Shown: positions 23,301 through 35,124 of the stretch, piece by piece
Position numbering within the stretch: the stretch's first letter is position 1
How the letters are laid out: each line of letters opens with the position of its first letter
NCBI GenBank assembly: GCA_963920765.1
Contig: OY987246.1
Coordinates: 20,913,428 to 20,977,427 of the forward strand
Direction: 5' to 3'
Origin: Ulota crispa
Taxonomy: Eukaryota; Streptophyta; Bryopsida; Orthotrichales; Orthotrichaceae
Length of the DNA stretch: 64,000 nt
Notes under the pieces: model-generated
The model's input: only the letters and a program-made list of their open reading frames with translations
Databases searched by the model: none
What the model was told of the DNA's origin: nothing
Translations under genes and position numbers: made by a program

Positions 23301-25154
23301 ATACTCAGCAATGATTCAAAGGTGCACGCTTGTTGTATTTTGTGGCAAGGTACGCCCTTCAATATGAACCACAATTGTATACTCTAGTTTATGTCTTCCC
23401 TTCAATGTAGTTGTTTGACTGGTATTGGCTGTTGTCAATGTCTACCTCCTGGATTTCAGGTACCCATTTCTTACAAGTGGCTGTAAATGATTTGGAACTT
23501 CTATGATTCTAGTCACGGTAAAGGAGAGTGGGATGGCGCCGGCACAGTTGTCAAGAGAGCACTGCAGCAAGAGCAGCTCAGGAATACTGACCGACCACTA
23601 GAAAATGCCCGCAATTGTGTGTCTTTCTTGGTTGCTACTATGGAGGGGCCAGTGGCCGTCTGTAATGGACGGATGAGGTATGTGCACATCACTTCTCACC
23701 TACTAGAAGATGCTATTTTGTATAACTGAAGGGGTCCACACTTTCTTTGTCGCACCGTCTCTATATAACCACCCACACCCCAAGAAAAAATACTTTCACA
23801 TATTCCGTTCTGTTATATGGTACTAAAAATAAATCATCCTTATAACATACTTGTAACTACAGTTAGAAAATCTTGAATACAAATATGCTCAATGTCAAAC
23901 ATAAACATCTAGTAAAATGAGATAAAATTACTACCTAATTCAAGGGGTGAAATACGTGACGCTACTGTTCATGACAATGAAAGAAATAATGACTCATACA
24001 AATTCCGTCAATACAATTGTAATGGACGATGCAGTCAACATGGTTGCCCAAATTACCCTCCGTTTCCATGAAGGTCACTCTATGTGCAAATAGTACATAA
24101 CCAATATTGCCTACTCATGGGAACAATAAAAAAAAAGGGGACGCCATATGGTTTATGACACTAATCTTACTTGCGACTAATCTCAAATTTTAACTATAAT
24201 ATTGTCATGCAATAAGGACACTTGTATTCATTTTTTAACTTAATGACTGCTTATTGGGATCAAGTACTACATCCAGTAAGGAAACATGTACATATATTAT
24301 ATTTCTTGAAAAAACAACTTCACATAAACATGATTTCTTTTACAAAACACGTGGGATCTCTTAATGTTTTGCATGTTTCACGTTTTGCTCCATATTCTAT
24401 AGATTTTGATAAAATGTGAACTTACACTTACAGATCGTACTGCTACTTCTATCTAGTTGGAATTGATGATGTTGACCGCAGCTTTGGCTCATGCATGCTG
24501 TCAAATACCTGGTTCCTCTAAATTTCACTTTGTGTTTGCACCTGATACACGTGACCCTACAAAGGTCATGGTCCGCCCTTTCAGTTGTTTTTGCAAACCT
24601 TGTTTGGAGGAGGACTTTGGCAGTTGCGATCAGCAATCGTATGTGCTAGAGTAGAAAGTCTACAAAATCCAGCCGCTAAATGTCAATTATGCACAAATTG
24701 TATTAGAAATTGAAGAAGGTGACAACAAAGGGAACTAGGAATACAAAGAGGATGAGGGGAACATGTTGGAATTGGTCCAGCCAGGCGACAATTTTGCAAT
24801 ACCTGCAAAGGTGGACAATGCCAAGGGAATATCATTCTACATTCTTCAATGCTAGACTAGAAAGCACCTTGTGGAACAGGACTTTGAATACCCGTGGGGT
24901 GCATCTTTCAAACGAGGGGACTTCATCATCACATCAACTTACTACCAAAAGTGGAAAAGATCGGCTCACACAATTATGTTTACTTGAAAAATTCAAGACA
25001 AGCTCACATCGACGCTGATATTGTCTTAGCTTGCAAATTCCAAATGATACCTCGTGTGCATAGAGTAAAGGGTGGCGCTCTAGTGTACTCCTTGCTACCT
25101 GAAAGCGTTGATGTGATTAGCTGCTCGTTGGAAGAATATTACAAAAGCCATTGA
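20385..25154 (+). pseudogene. Transposon-encoded DDE-like protein, degraded multi-exon gene
   Basis: Coding-like pieces lie in order. 20385-21018 is a helical N-terminal region ending at CAG|GTATGC. 21157-21243 includes FMHFCCDRSPDLLV. 22424-23348 has cysteine clusters (CNCQCGVCG, CLMGSCEQC), then ILTHIHFAKNY, then LVFSDGYSA. 23460-23729 contains MIWNFYDSSHGKGEWDGAG and VVKR. 24433-25154 includes VRPFSCFCKPCLEEDF. The SDG and HGKGxxDGxGxxVKR signatures occur in large transposon-like protein families of plants and animals whose catalytic core I believe is DDE-like, with an acidic residue in DFAENY. Here that block reads HFAKNY, so the putative acidic residue is lost. Several frameshifts and stops occur. 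Likely the element's former transposase; the family name is uncertain. Confidence 0.65.
21380..22210. promoter_or_regulatory. GTAC/AGTACT-rich tract, left
   Basis: Roughly 17 GTAC sites, many as AGTACT or AAGTACTG, fall in about 830 bp. The random expectation is about one per 256 bp. The tract sits between coding pieces of the plus-strand gene. It may be an array of binding sites for the element's own protein, or just an internal degenerate repeat. Confidence 0.35.
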
Positions 25155-25597
25155 GTCCATGACTATCACCACGTTGTTGTTAAGGTTCAAGTACAGATAT
25201 ACTCTTTGTATCCAAGGATCTCGTAGAAGGTGTTTCAGTTTTAGATAACCAGATGTGTTATTGCATCAATACGTCTATAGTGATGGATACTTCCATGTAG
25301 TGAAGCTACTGCTTTCAGTCTTTCCAATGAAGTAGAACTAATTGTAAAGAGGGCTGCATATTACAATGTAAATGTGAAGGACTAGAGTCCACCCATCAGC
25401 CTAATGTAGTAGTTACTATAAACCGTCAAAGTCAGTGACAGAACATTTGAAAATTTGATTTTGGTTCACAGCCTTACTTTCTTCACCAATTGTCACAGTG
25501 GAGACATACAATAGGGGTGGTCCTTCTAGTACGTCTTAATCCTATCCGGGCTATTAGGGTCCCTATAAAATTAGTTGAAGTTTTTGCTACCATGTGG

Positions 25598-26960
25598 TCA
25601 TGACTGCCTACAAAATGCACTACCATAGATGCAAGCAAAAGGAAGAACCCTGGACTCATTGCTCTTCAACTCAACCCCATAATCCCACGTCAATTCTTCA
25701 CCGCCTGGAAAGTCTCTATTTGTAAAGAATGCAACCTGCATTGCATGCAATAATAAGAATCACAAGCACAATGATAAGGACAATGCGCACTTGTAAATGA
25801 AAATAAATTAATCTTTTGTACCATGTTTTTGTACGTATGTGGTATAGGGTGGGTTGCGTACTCTCAGTCCTCACTGGCATCTCCATTACATTAGCGTTGC
25901 AACATTTGCAAGCATTAGCAACAATCAGTGACTGAAATGGATGTAGTTTGAGCAGTAGAACTAAAATGTCAATGGAGTTTGCATACTTGTGGTTCATCCA
26001 ACAAGCTATATTAGTGCAATTTTTGGCATCAACGCATAGCAAGTCCTCATCCCCCTTATAGGACTCAGATTGCCAGTGGGCATTAAGTAGAACTAAAAAT
26101 ATACCCCCTTTTGCACGTTTGAACAACTCTACGTTTGTCACAACCTCACCCGCATACTAAAACAGAAAGGACCCTTTACAAATTGGCTGCAGGGAACAAA
26201 TTCCCACCCCTTCTGACTATTCACAAGAAATACCTAAAAAGCCACACAGTTTGAGCATTTCTAGACACTTGGCACGTAAAATTGGAGATGCGAGTATAAT
26301 TAATACAAGAGTGACAATTGATTTTGCATACCTCAAATGGCAGCATGATCCCTCTCTGCATAACTCAATTTCCACAGTCAAGATTGCAGTGGCATCTTGA
26401 GGTGCACTCTTTTATGTAAACTCATTGGACCTGACCAAGGCATGCTTCCCTCCAATAACCTTTACACATGAAATCCCTCCAGCACTGGACAACATTGTCT
26501 TTGCCTCCATCTCTGCACTTCAGAAATTGGAGAATACGGCGGTAATTTGTAATTAGGACTAAAAATAATTTAAGAAGCAAGGAACTCTGTTTAACATTGC
26601 ACATGAATAAATTAATGCGCATGATATAATAGAGAACACTCTAGATTAGTTATGCCATCAATCAATGGACATGAGAACATTCCTGCTAGACTATTTGATC
26701 TTTGAGTTGTCCATCTCTACTACAAATGCATCCTCCACTCACAAGACAGTAGCAATAGCCGCCGGTCCGATTTGTACAAGAAGTTGCACATGCACAAAAC
26801 TATTCTTCACAAGGCAATGCGATTATTGATCGCAACCATATAGAGGAGTGCACAATCTGGGACCGCGTGTATTGGTACGACAAGACGTCCCAGCATGGGG
26901 CTTCTTGCATGCCACTACTTTGAGAGCAGCGAATGGGAGTGCTCTCAACACCTTGAAAGT
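25598..26960 (-). pseudogene. SUVR-type SET-domain histone methyltransferase, pre-SET to post-SET, degraded
   Basis: SUVR proteins methylate histone H3 lysine 9 in plant chromatin. Minus-strand exons give, in order: a cysteine-rich pre-SET piece (26805-26678, with TGGYCYCLVSGG); YIKECTSRCHCNLDCGN, a stop in place of an expected arginine, then VMQRGI (near 26420-26332, ending at a GTATGC donor); after an intron SQKGWEF (family KGWGV); YAGEVVTNVELFKR; LLNAHWQSES; DEDLLCVDAKNCTNIACWMNH; an intron; NANVMEMPVRTES; and the last exon 25735-25598 with VAFFTNRD, GEELTWDYG and PFACIYGSAFC, ending TGA. This matches SUVR4-like order closely, including the NH and the WDYG tyrosine. Damage: the stop, a frameshift before YAGE, G-to-E in KGWG and loss of one post-SET cysteine (family CxCGSxxC). 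Introns are retained, so it is not a processed copy. Confidence 0.85.
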
Positions 26961-28625
26961 AGTCCAACTCGATGCAGCCCTATGCTTATAATTCATCTTT
27001 AAGGGAATTGGAGTAGAGAAGATAATGACAACAACACACGTCAGCAATAGCAGGTGTGCAAGAAATCCAAAAGACATGGACACAGCTCCTCAAAATGCAA
27101 GTAAACAATTCAACAATGCAGAACAATTCTACAAGAAGTGCAACAAGTACACAGCGCCAATGAGTTCTAATGACCTTCCAAATGATAACAACAGCGTGTA
27201 CTCAACTCTGATAGGAATAAGCCATGAAGCAAACAAAACAATTTTCCATTACAAAAATGCCCTCAATGGCTATAAGGGAATATGACAATAACCAATAATT
27301 GGAAAGAAAGTAGCAATCAGAATGACGGTAGTGATTAGCAAGGGTAGCAGCTCCAGCTCCGCCAATGCCGGTGATGAACCCCTGCATCACTTGCACACGC
27401 GCAGATCCAAGCAAGAACCTCAAACCATGCCTACTTCTTCGTTACCTTCTATTTCCTAGCTCCACGAGTGACGTGAGGCCTTTTGACTTTTGGCGGTGAC
27501 AAAGCAACGAGCACTTGTTTTGACGACCAAAGAAATCTGATGCGTTCAAGCAACAGAGGTTCTCGCTGCAATAGGTCAGGACTTGTACTCCCCTATGGAA
27601 TTCCCATTAAATTGTTGTAGCTATCTGTAGTGGATGAATCACCTGTCCTATGCAAAATATTGCCCTCCAATAACATTGGTGGCAAAGGCTCTCCCTCCCT
27701 GTCCGGACCTAGAACATTCCACAATCTACAAAGGCATTTTAGATATTGTAGATAGAGAATAAGTGAATGTAAATGAAAGTCTAAAATTTCAATTATGCCA
27801 TACCATATGTGTACCTTTATCAATCGCTTGCAAGGCTTTTAAAGCTTCCTCTTTGAAGAACTCCATGTAAGCATTTTTTTTGGTGGCGAATCAAGGTCAA
27901 TAATGGGCCCCCCCTGATATAGAAAATATGCTGGCTTCCCTAGGCAATGCCATGCTAGCTTTGGCATGAACCTTTGAACGTGATCACCACGCAAGAAGGG
28001 AAGCGAATTAGAAATCCTGACTATAATGGGATCACATTCCACACAACAATAATAATTTTTGGTAACGTGTAAGAACCCACCTGCATGTCATTGGCCACCG
28101 GCTGTGCATGCAAAATGGACCACTCTTCATGTGTCAGCTGGTCACTGGCTGTAGCTGCATTTGAGGTACTGTCCAGCTTAGCTTCACCAACTATGTTTGG
28201 CAAAGGAGACACAATGTTCTCCATCCCTGCAATTCTTGTTAATAGAGCTTGTGCCACACCACTGTTGTAGACAACACCCATAGTACATGCAGGTGACAAA
28301 TTAGAGCGAGGAGTCAATGCGAGGGATACATGGGAGAAGTTTGAGCCAAGATTTTGGGAGGGCAGCTATACAAGAGGCCGTCCGCTACTGTTGCCGGCTT
28401 CCGCAATTGATGTCAAGAATGTACTCCCGGACGCTGACGCCGTGGCTGCACCGTGCCCAAATGCATCTGAACTTACAACATGAACAGAAGAAGACATGTA
28501 AGTCTCAGACCAAATACAAATTTTAGACATTTTTTGAAGTAACCTACACCAACTGCAATAATGTTAGAAGCTAAGTTGCCAACACTGCATGTCCCGTCCT
28601 TTTGGTGGTGCATAGTACAAGGGTT
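26961..28625 (-). pseudogene. Possible linking exons between the RING-like and SET parts
   Basis: Short open segments on the minus strand (28317-28080, ending DMQ before GTGGGT; 28042-27839 with LPFLRGDHVQRFMPKLAWH; 27823-27593; 27560-27420) look like exons of the same gene because they follow the RING-like exon, whose end (near 28638) is a GTAATC donor. I recognise no domain. The expected WIYLD domain of SUVR1/2/4 is not seen. Confidence 0.35.
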
Positions 28626-31079
28626 TCACAGATTACCTGTGATTGCATACCCTTCTGTAGATTTGAGATGCACCCTTGTCACATTGTCGCCAGGGGTGAT
28701 GCTGTCGCGGGTGGCCGTACTGCAATCTTTGTCGTCCTGGCCAGCAAATCCCCATGCTTTCAAGCACATGGGTGACACTTGGCCACATTCCAATGTTGCG
28801 CAGTCAGATGTTTCTCTGAACCAAGAGGCTGCGCACCATGGATGGTACAAGTGCTTGCAACTATAAATGAATGTGTGCCAGTACAGAAAGTTGTCAGAGC
28901 AAACGGCACACACCGGTCTAGATGGCATCTCCTCAAAATCAAGGTTTGACTGTATGTCTAGCCCCGGCAAAGGAAGAGCTGCGGGATGCATTACGCAACC
29001 AAGGCGGCCTGCTTGCAATGTCGCTTGCTCGGCTTGCAGGGCTATCAAGTATTGAGTTGATGCTTGTAGGCAAAACCCGGCATGCCCTTCCTTGACCTCA
29101 AGCATGGGCTTGCGCATTATCACATTTGAGTAGTTGTCCATGTTGTTTTGCAACATATCATGTATCGTGCTGTCTCCAACAACCTTGTTGCGAGACATTT
29201 CCTAGTTGTCATTGGAGGGAAGATCAAACATTGTCCCAAATTTTGCAAATTGTTTCACCTTTTGTACAATCATGGCATTGTAGAACAAGGCTTCCTTGTC
29301 GACGTCAGCAAGCCTATTGGTGATGTCGCCGACCTCCTCAATGAGAAAGTCCACCTCTTCCTGTACCTTACTAACTACCGCATCCATATCAAAATTCCTG
29401 CACCAAGTGGAGCCAACATTAATGTAGTTGAGCCTTAAGAGATGAGCAAATGCACATTGCCTCATTTGAAACCCAAAGCTGCCCGTCATGAAGTCAAGGA
29501 AGACATGGAAACATTAGAAAATGAAGGGATGGGGTTACCTGGCCAATAGCATATCAAAGTTGTACGTTGGCATTGTGAATGTAGACTAAGGCTCCTTGTC
29601 GTTTCCAGTGGTGATGTCAACATCCTCAGGATGCCAGAATTCCTTCTTCACAGCGGTGGTGCCATCTTTAAAAGCCCTGCCTCCAATGATGGCATCTACT
29701 TCAGATGCTACATCCACGTTGGTCTGCTCTGCTCCTTGTAGGCGAAGGAGCCACATCTTCACTCGTACTCTATAATTAGGTTGCTGGAGATGATTAGTCT
29801 CCGCTGCAAATTTTGCCCAATTAATATGCTCACCTTTTTTGTGTTATAGCACCTAACCTATTGCCAATTCTTTTGCAACATGGTGAGAGGGCGTCTTCTT
29901 TTTATAGTAAAGACAATACATGGCCTCCACTTCCCTACGCTCGCTAGTTGTTAGTCTCTCAGACAAACTAAAGTCATTGCGGCTTTTGTCCAAACCAAAG
30001 ACTTCCTCAATTTTAGAGACACAAACATGTTTCCCAAGCTTCAATTTGTGGAGGTTAATGCCGGAGCTACTAAGTTTGAATTCATCATAGAAGTCTGCCT
30101 TGGTCAAGACCCGAGGTGGCATTCTCAACGGCATCTGCAGTTTTTCTAAAGCCTTTCTGCATTGCTCGGCGGTGAAACACTTCTTCTCTCGCTTTGGTCG
30201 CTGCAAAGAACACCACCCCTAAACCAAGTCACTGGAACACAATAAAGCAGCAGCATGGTCATAACCCAAGCTCCTATCATTGCCACTCTATAGAGTTTCT
30301 AGTCACAGTAATTTGACAGCGTGGTTACTGTGATTTGTGACGTACTTTGAACTTTGCGAGGCGGTTGGGGGAAGAGGATGCGTTGTTGTTGTTGTCTTCT
30401 TCCGTATAGTAGTCAAATGCATTTGATTCCGCCTTCCTTTGGCATTTTTCCTAACGTGCCTGTTTCGACGCAAATATGAGTGATTGTCACATACCGGTTT
30501 TCTCCGTCCTCAATGGACTGTGCTTTTCCTTTGCTAGAGGAGTTGCAAACACCTCATCGCCAGTCTTTGACAATCTGTGCTTCACGAGTGTGGGAGGTGG
30601 TCCTCCCAAATGCCGTCAATGCAGCAAAACCTCCTCGACAAAATCATTGTCCAAAATCTCAACGGCAGTAGACATAGGGGCCTCGCGGGGTACCGGTTGA
30701 CGTGCATTGTTTTCAAAGACTATGTCGCCCCTAGAGCTTGCACTACCCTTCTTTGCTTGATCGGAAATGCAGCAGACGTCAGACATGTGGCCCCATCTTT
30801 CTCCGCTCCGGACGAGGCCCTTTTTGTAGAGTTCTTGCCTCTGGATCAAAAAATTTTCTTGTAAGTGATCGCCTGCCCCCCACGGTTGCCATCAAATGTG
30901 CCCTGGGCTACTTCTATGTTGGCCGTATGCTTGGTGGATGCGGCCTGTTCAATAGCGTCACGCAATCCGCCCTTGGCATGTAGCTTCACAGTATGAGACT
31001 TTACGGGTTTCCAAGAACTCGGAGCTGGTCGGCTAGCCTGCAAAATAGTATAGATACTTAATGCAAAAGCAATGGGCAA
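28626..31079 (-). pseudogene. RING-like zinc-finger N-terminal part of the minus-strand transposon gene
   Basis: Minus-strand exon pieces: 31079-30846; 30849-30616 (MSTAVEILDNDFVEEVL); about 30440-30350 (NAFDYYTEEDNNNN, donor GTACGT); 30206-29853, a charged helical domain (RPKREKKCFTAEQ, KLKLGKHVCVSKIEEVFGL); 29489-29202 with a probable coiled coil (VVSKVQEEVDFLIEEVGDI); and 29198-28638, which holds a RING-H2-like finger, CAVC, then CKHLYHPWC and C-x4-C, near 28915-28800. RING fingers usually act in ubiquitin transfer. Frames are longer and cleaner than in the facing gene. It could be a separate gene from the SET part, but same strand, spacing and a donor at the end of the RING exon favour one transcript. 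Confidence 0.5.
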
Positions 31080-31204
31080 TATTAGCCTATTGTGAGGGGC
31101 TTCATGCGATGAACAAGTGCAAAGACGTCATATCAATTGTTGTGTTTCATAAAGCGCTGCCATCGTAAGAGCTATTGCAATCCAGCATTATTACATGTGC
31201 ATGT

Positions 31205-32260
31205 AGTACTAGAGCACGGTAACAAAAGGACTACTACTGCACACTGAATCATAAAAATAGTGCCTCTAAAGTACTTAGTGGGATACCAAATACTACCAGC
31301 AGTGTTGTCGTCAGTATAACTGGGTAGTGCTAGACGTAGTAGTATGACTATGTATGTAGATGATGGAGTACTACAAGGACAACTTCCACTAGCATTACTT
31401 TTACAGCACATGGTAGTTGTAATCGAATGTCCTACAGTCGTATGAGAGAGTAGACGCACCCCATGAATTTCAAACGAGGTTTAGTACAATGTTCACTAAG
31501 TCAGGAAATGAGGACTGGCTAAACTAGTAACAGCGGTGGACTGCTGCACACCAATACTAAACAAAGAAGAGGTAGTACTGTCACTAAGAGGTGAGAGTAA
31601 CAAATGTGAAGGACAGAGTTAGTAATACAATAAGATGGAAAAACCTTGAGGACTGATTGTAATACTGATGAGGTGCACAGGAAAGTAGTTGGGAGAAGAG
31701 ACAAAAGCAGTCAGTACTGTATAGTATTAAACCTGCAACCTCTCGTATTCGAAAGTGGTGTTTTGTGACCAAAATAAACCATTAAGGAAGATGAATATGC
31801 AAGCACAAGGAAGACAGTAGTATCACTAAGTACATTGAGGACTACAGCACCTACTAATGGCATAGTTACCCGCACCTTGTAGAAGGCAAGGGACATTGAC
31901 AAGGACTCTCCTATGCTCTTCATGCAAGAACAGCACTATCCAATACCACTTGGTAATGGAATTAGTACAGGGGGCTGCTGTGTTGTCCTAAGTATTTGGC
32001 AAAGTAATGGTTGTTTTTTTTCAATAGGGTGTACTGTCTTGGAGGCACTCTCTAGGGACGTGGAACCGTACCTTAGTAAGAGTTTGACAAAGAATTACCA
32101 ATGTTTGAATAAAAACCAGAAACAAATGTACGTGAAGTGATTTTATTTCATTTTATCAGCAATAGTGACATGTGGCTTAAGTACTACTCTATGTAGACAT
32201 TGTTATAAAAAAAATTTAAAAAAAAGATAGCTATTGCATGTACTTGATATAGGAAAGTAC
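31205..32260. promoter_or_regulatory. GTAC/AGTACT-rich tract, right
   Basis: About 14 GTAC sites, several as AGTACT, lie in about 1 kb just upstream of the minus-strand gene. This resembles the tract at 21380-22210. It is a candidate promoter or protein-binding region of the transposon. Confidence 0.3.
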
Positions 32261-34096
32261 TTGAGATGAAATTCCTGTCACTATTTTAATTGAATAGGTG
32301 AATTGTGACAAATGTGGTAATTTGTAATCTCTCTAGAACCCCTACTATCTCTTGTCATTATTAAGCTACTGTATTGTTTATGTATTGTGAGAGAGTTTGT
32401 CCTCTTGGTAAGATTGTGGCTGAGTAAACTGTGAATTATGAACTAGGATATAGTAACACAAAGTATTAGTGTGTTTGGAAAAAATGTATTGTCAAATAAT
32501 TAAGCAAACGGTAGTAAAATGAAAATTAGGATAAGATGGGCAAAATGTGTTGGAAATATAGAATCAATGTATTATGAAAAGAGGATTGTGTTGATATTAG
32601 GATATTCAATGGGGAGCATGTGTGTTGTGTGGTTTAACATGTGTAATCTCTATTTGTATATAGCAAAATTTATGTAAGTCAAAGAATTACAGATAATACT
32701 AGGCAATGATGTTGTTATGTTTGGAGTAGATATTTCAGCATTAGAAAGGACTTTAGAACCTATGTATGGCTCATTTTGTAAATTGTTAAAAATTTTGTAA
32801 CTGTGGAAAACAGTAGCAAAGTATTTGAAAATTTTTTGTGAAAAGAAGATTCTGCTAGGACCCTTAGACTGCCTGTCCTAGTCACTTTGCAGCCCTTCAG
32901 TCATAATCCAAGGTGACCTAGACATTCTCTCGGGAGTCTAGTACCCTGAATGTTGAGACAATGACCTCAGGATACCAAGACAGGTACATTGTCTAGGAAC
33001 CCTAAACAATCACCACTAGCAGAAGAGAGTAATCTACACAGGGCATCTACACAGACAAGAGGCGTCAAACATTTTGTTCAAAACAAACACAAAGTCCTTG
33101 AAGTTGCATTGTCTACCCCTGACAAAATCACCGACATACATAGCACACTCTGAAGAGTAATACTACAAAGAACCACTCTATGGAAGTGCCAAAAAAGTAG
33201 TCTTCAATTTGACAAACATGAGAGCATTGCCCTACAAGCGCATGGCATACTCCAAGGTGCTAACCTGGACATGGTAGGGACTCCTACGAGATCCTGCCAC
33301 TGACATAGTAAGCCAGAGACGGAACCTCTTTCAGGAAAAAGCTAGAACCTGCTCCCATCAAAGGAGATACCCTCATCTCCTAATGCATCAAAATGAAAGG
33401 ATTGGAAAAGAACTTGAATCCTAAAACTATGGATTTGGAAATTAAAAATGCCTAACAAACATGGGCAATAGTAAGGAATTACCTCTGCCATTCTCAAAAG
33501 AGAGTTGTTGATGGAGGTGATCACGTGTAGCACTTTCTGAAAACGCATAGCAAAACCCCCGCACCCAAACCGCCCTAAATGTTTGTTGAAGTCTCTAATG
33601 AAGTAGCTTGAAATTGTGGTCTTCTTCGTGTTGTGAAATCAAACCCTCAAAAGTGTTCTTGCCAAAACATGAAACATTGACACTTAACAAAACAGCGCAT
33701 CCTTGAACCGAATATTACGCAATTTTTGTGATGCGCAAAAAAAGTAGTACACCACCTTCCACAAACCGCGCAACACAGAGGGGCCTTGGAACCCTTAGTT
33801 GCAACATTCAATGCTTCAAAACAAAGCCACACTAAAGCGGATGTCATCCGCGGTCTCTATTGACAGAGGGATTGGTGTTATTTGCCACATGCCGGCCAAC
33901 CGGGCAAATTGCGAAGTCTGTGGGCTATCCCTATTAAAGCGCCCTACTACTTTACAAACACATGTCACATTTCAATTGAATCTTGAATTGCATGGATAGT
34001 CCAGATCTCTTGTAGTTGGATATTGTGCAGTACTTGTAGCACAGGTAGTGCTGACACCATTAGGGTCGGAAACGTCCCTTTTGAGACAGAATTGTT
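32261..34096. other. Right inner end of the TAAT element
   Basis: Mostly non-coding. A minus-strand frame at 33847-33647 encodes CCAVCGRWC...HHKNC, then CFVKCQC, a possible zinc-binding fragment that may be a leftover first exon. Nothing else is recognisable. Confidence 0.35.
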
Positions 34097-34203
34097 AAGT
34101 CTTTCTTGCAATGACCCTAATGTAGAAGTAAGTCAAAGGTAAAAGTAAATTTATCATTTAATATTGAAAATAGTTGATTCAAGAAAAATCATAATCTGAG
34201 TCA

Positions 34204-35124
34204 CCCCCAAAGGACCATGGCCTTTATTTTGTCAAAAGACACTCAAAACTACCACTTCTATGGCAAAGAGTAAAAAAGTTTGCAAATTAGTCTTTTTGCA
34301 TATCTAACTGTAGTATCTTGTACTAGAATACTGTAAAAATGTGTCATACAAAACACAAGAACTTTGACCTCACAGATTGGAAGATACTTGCATTTAAAGT
34401 GTAAAAAACAACTTTTTTTGCACCTTGCCAGACTAGATTATTTAACTTTGAACTTTTTAACTTCAAATTTTTGCACCACAAAGTTTATAATTCTTTCTTT
34501 GCATGGTGGGAAGTTGAGTTGGTAATCTTGGGAAAAAAGCATAACAAAAAAAAACCAATTTTCATTCTTAAAAAACAAACATGAAGCAGAAGAAGGTATG
34601 AGATTGAACAAAAACTTAAATTGCTAATAACCTTGCCATGGAATTGAAATGCAATAATCCCAAAGGTGAGATTGTTCTAGAAAGCAACCTTCACCCTCTC
34701 CAACAACATGTTTTGGAAAAATGTTAAACTTGCATTCAAAAATGAAGTTTACAAGTTATTTTTTCAAAAAGATGCTTGAATTGCCCAAAAAACAATAATG
34801 TCAATAATTTTCTCATAACTAGTCCAAATGGAATGAATCAAAACTATAGATGTAGACAAAGATATATTCTATAAGAAAAATTAATTAATTTTTCTTTTCA
34901 AGTTTTTATAAGATTTTTTTTGCTGCCCGGAGTCCCCAATTTTGTGCTTATTTGGGCATAACTTTTGCTCCTTGACATCAATTGGAATAAAAATTGGATG
35001 CCCTTGCACATCTTTGACTTTCCCATCTTCAAAAAAGGTTTCAAAAAATCATGCAAAATGTTTAGCAATAAGTACATGCCCAAAATCTCATTTGTCCCCC
35101 AAACGGATTATGGTCCTTTAGGTG
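34204..35124. mobile_element. TTAA element copy 5 (921 bp)
   Basis: It begins CCCCCAAAGGACCATGGCC (one change from the family end) after a mutated TTAA (GTCA, 34200-34203) and ends GGTCCTTTAGGTG before TTAA (35125-35128). The left interior matches copies 2 and 6 (CCTTTATTTTGTCAAAAGAC). It lies 82 bp outside the right end of the TAAT element. Confidence 0.8.

Larger units (their letters stand above)
19437..34117. mobile_element. 14.7-kb DNA transposon candidate with TAAT target duplication
   Basis: The left end is GGGTGATTGCAAGAAACACT (19437 on). The right end, reverse complemented from 34117, is GGGTCATTGCAAGAAAGACT. The first 21 bases match at 19 positions, and a further TGTGCTACA occurs in both ends at nearly the same depth (73 and 74 bp in). 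TAAT flanks both ends (19433-19436, 34118-34121). Inside are a plus-strand DDE-like transposon gene (20.4-25.2 kb) and a convergent minus-strand RING/SET gene (25.6-31.1 kb), plus tracts enriched in GTAC. The genes are mutated. The superfamily is not assigned: a 4-bp duplication and GGGT ends do not uniquely match one I recall. Confidence 0.65.

Noticed and set aside
33799..33999. Plus-strand CEVCG...H frame as a zinc finger
   Set aside because: Incomplete motif, overlapped by an equally weak minus-strand cysteine-rich frame; no supporting exons.
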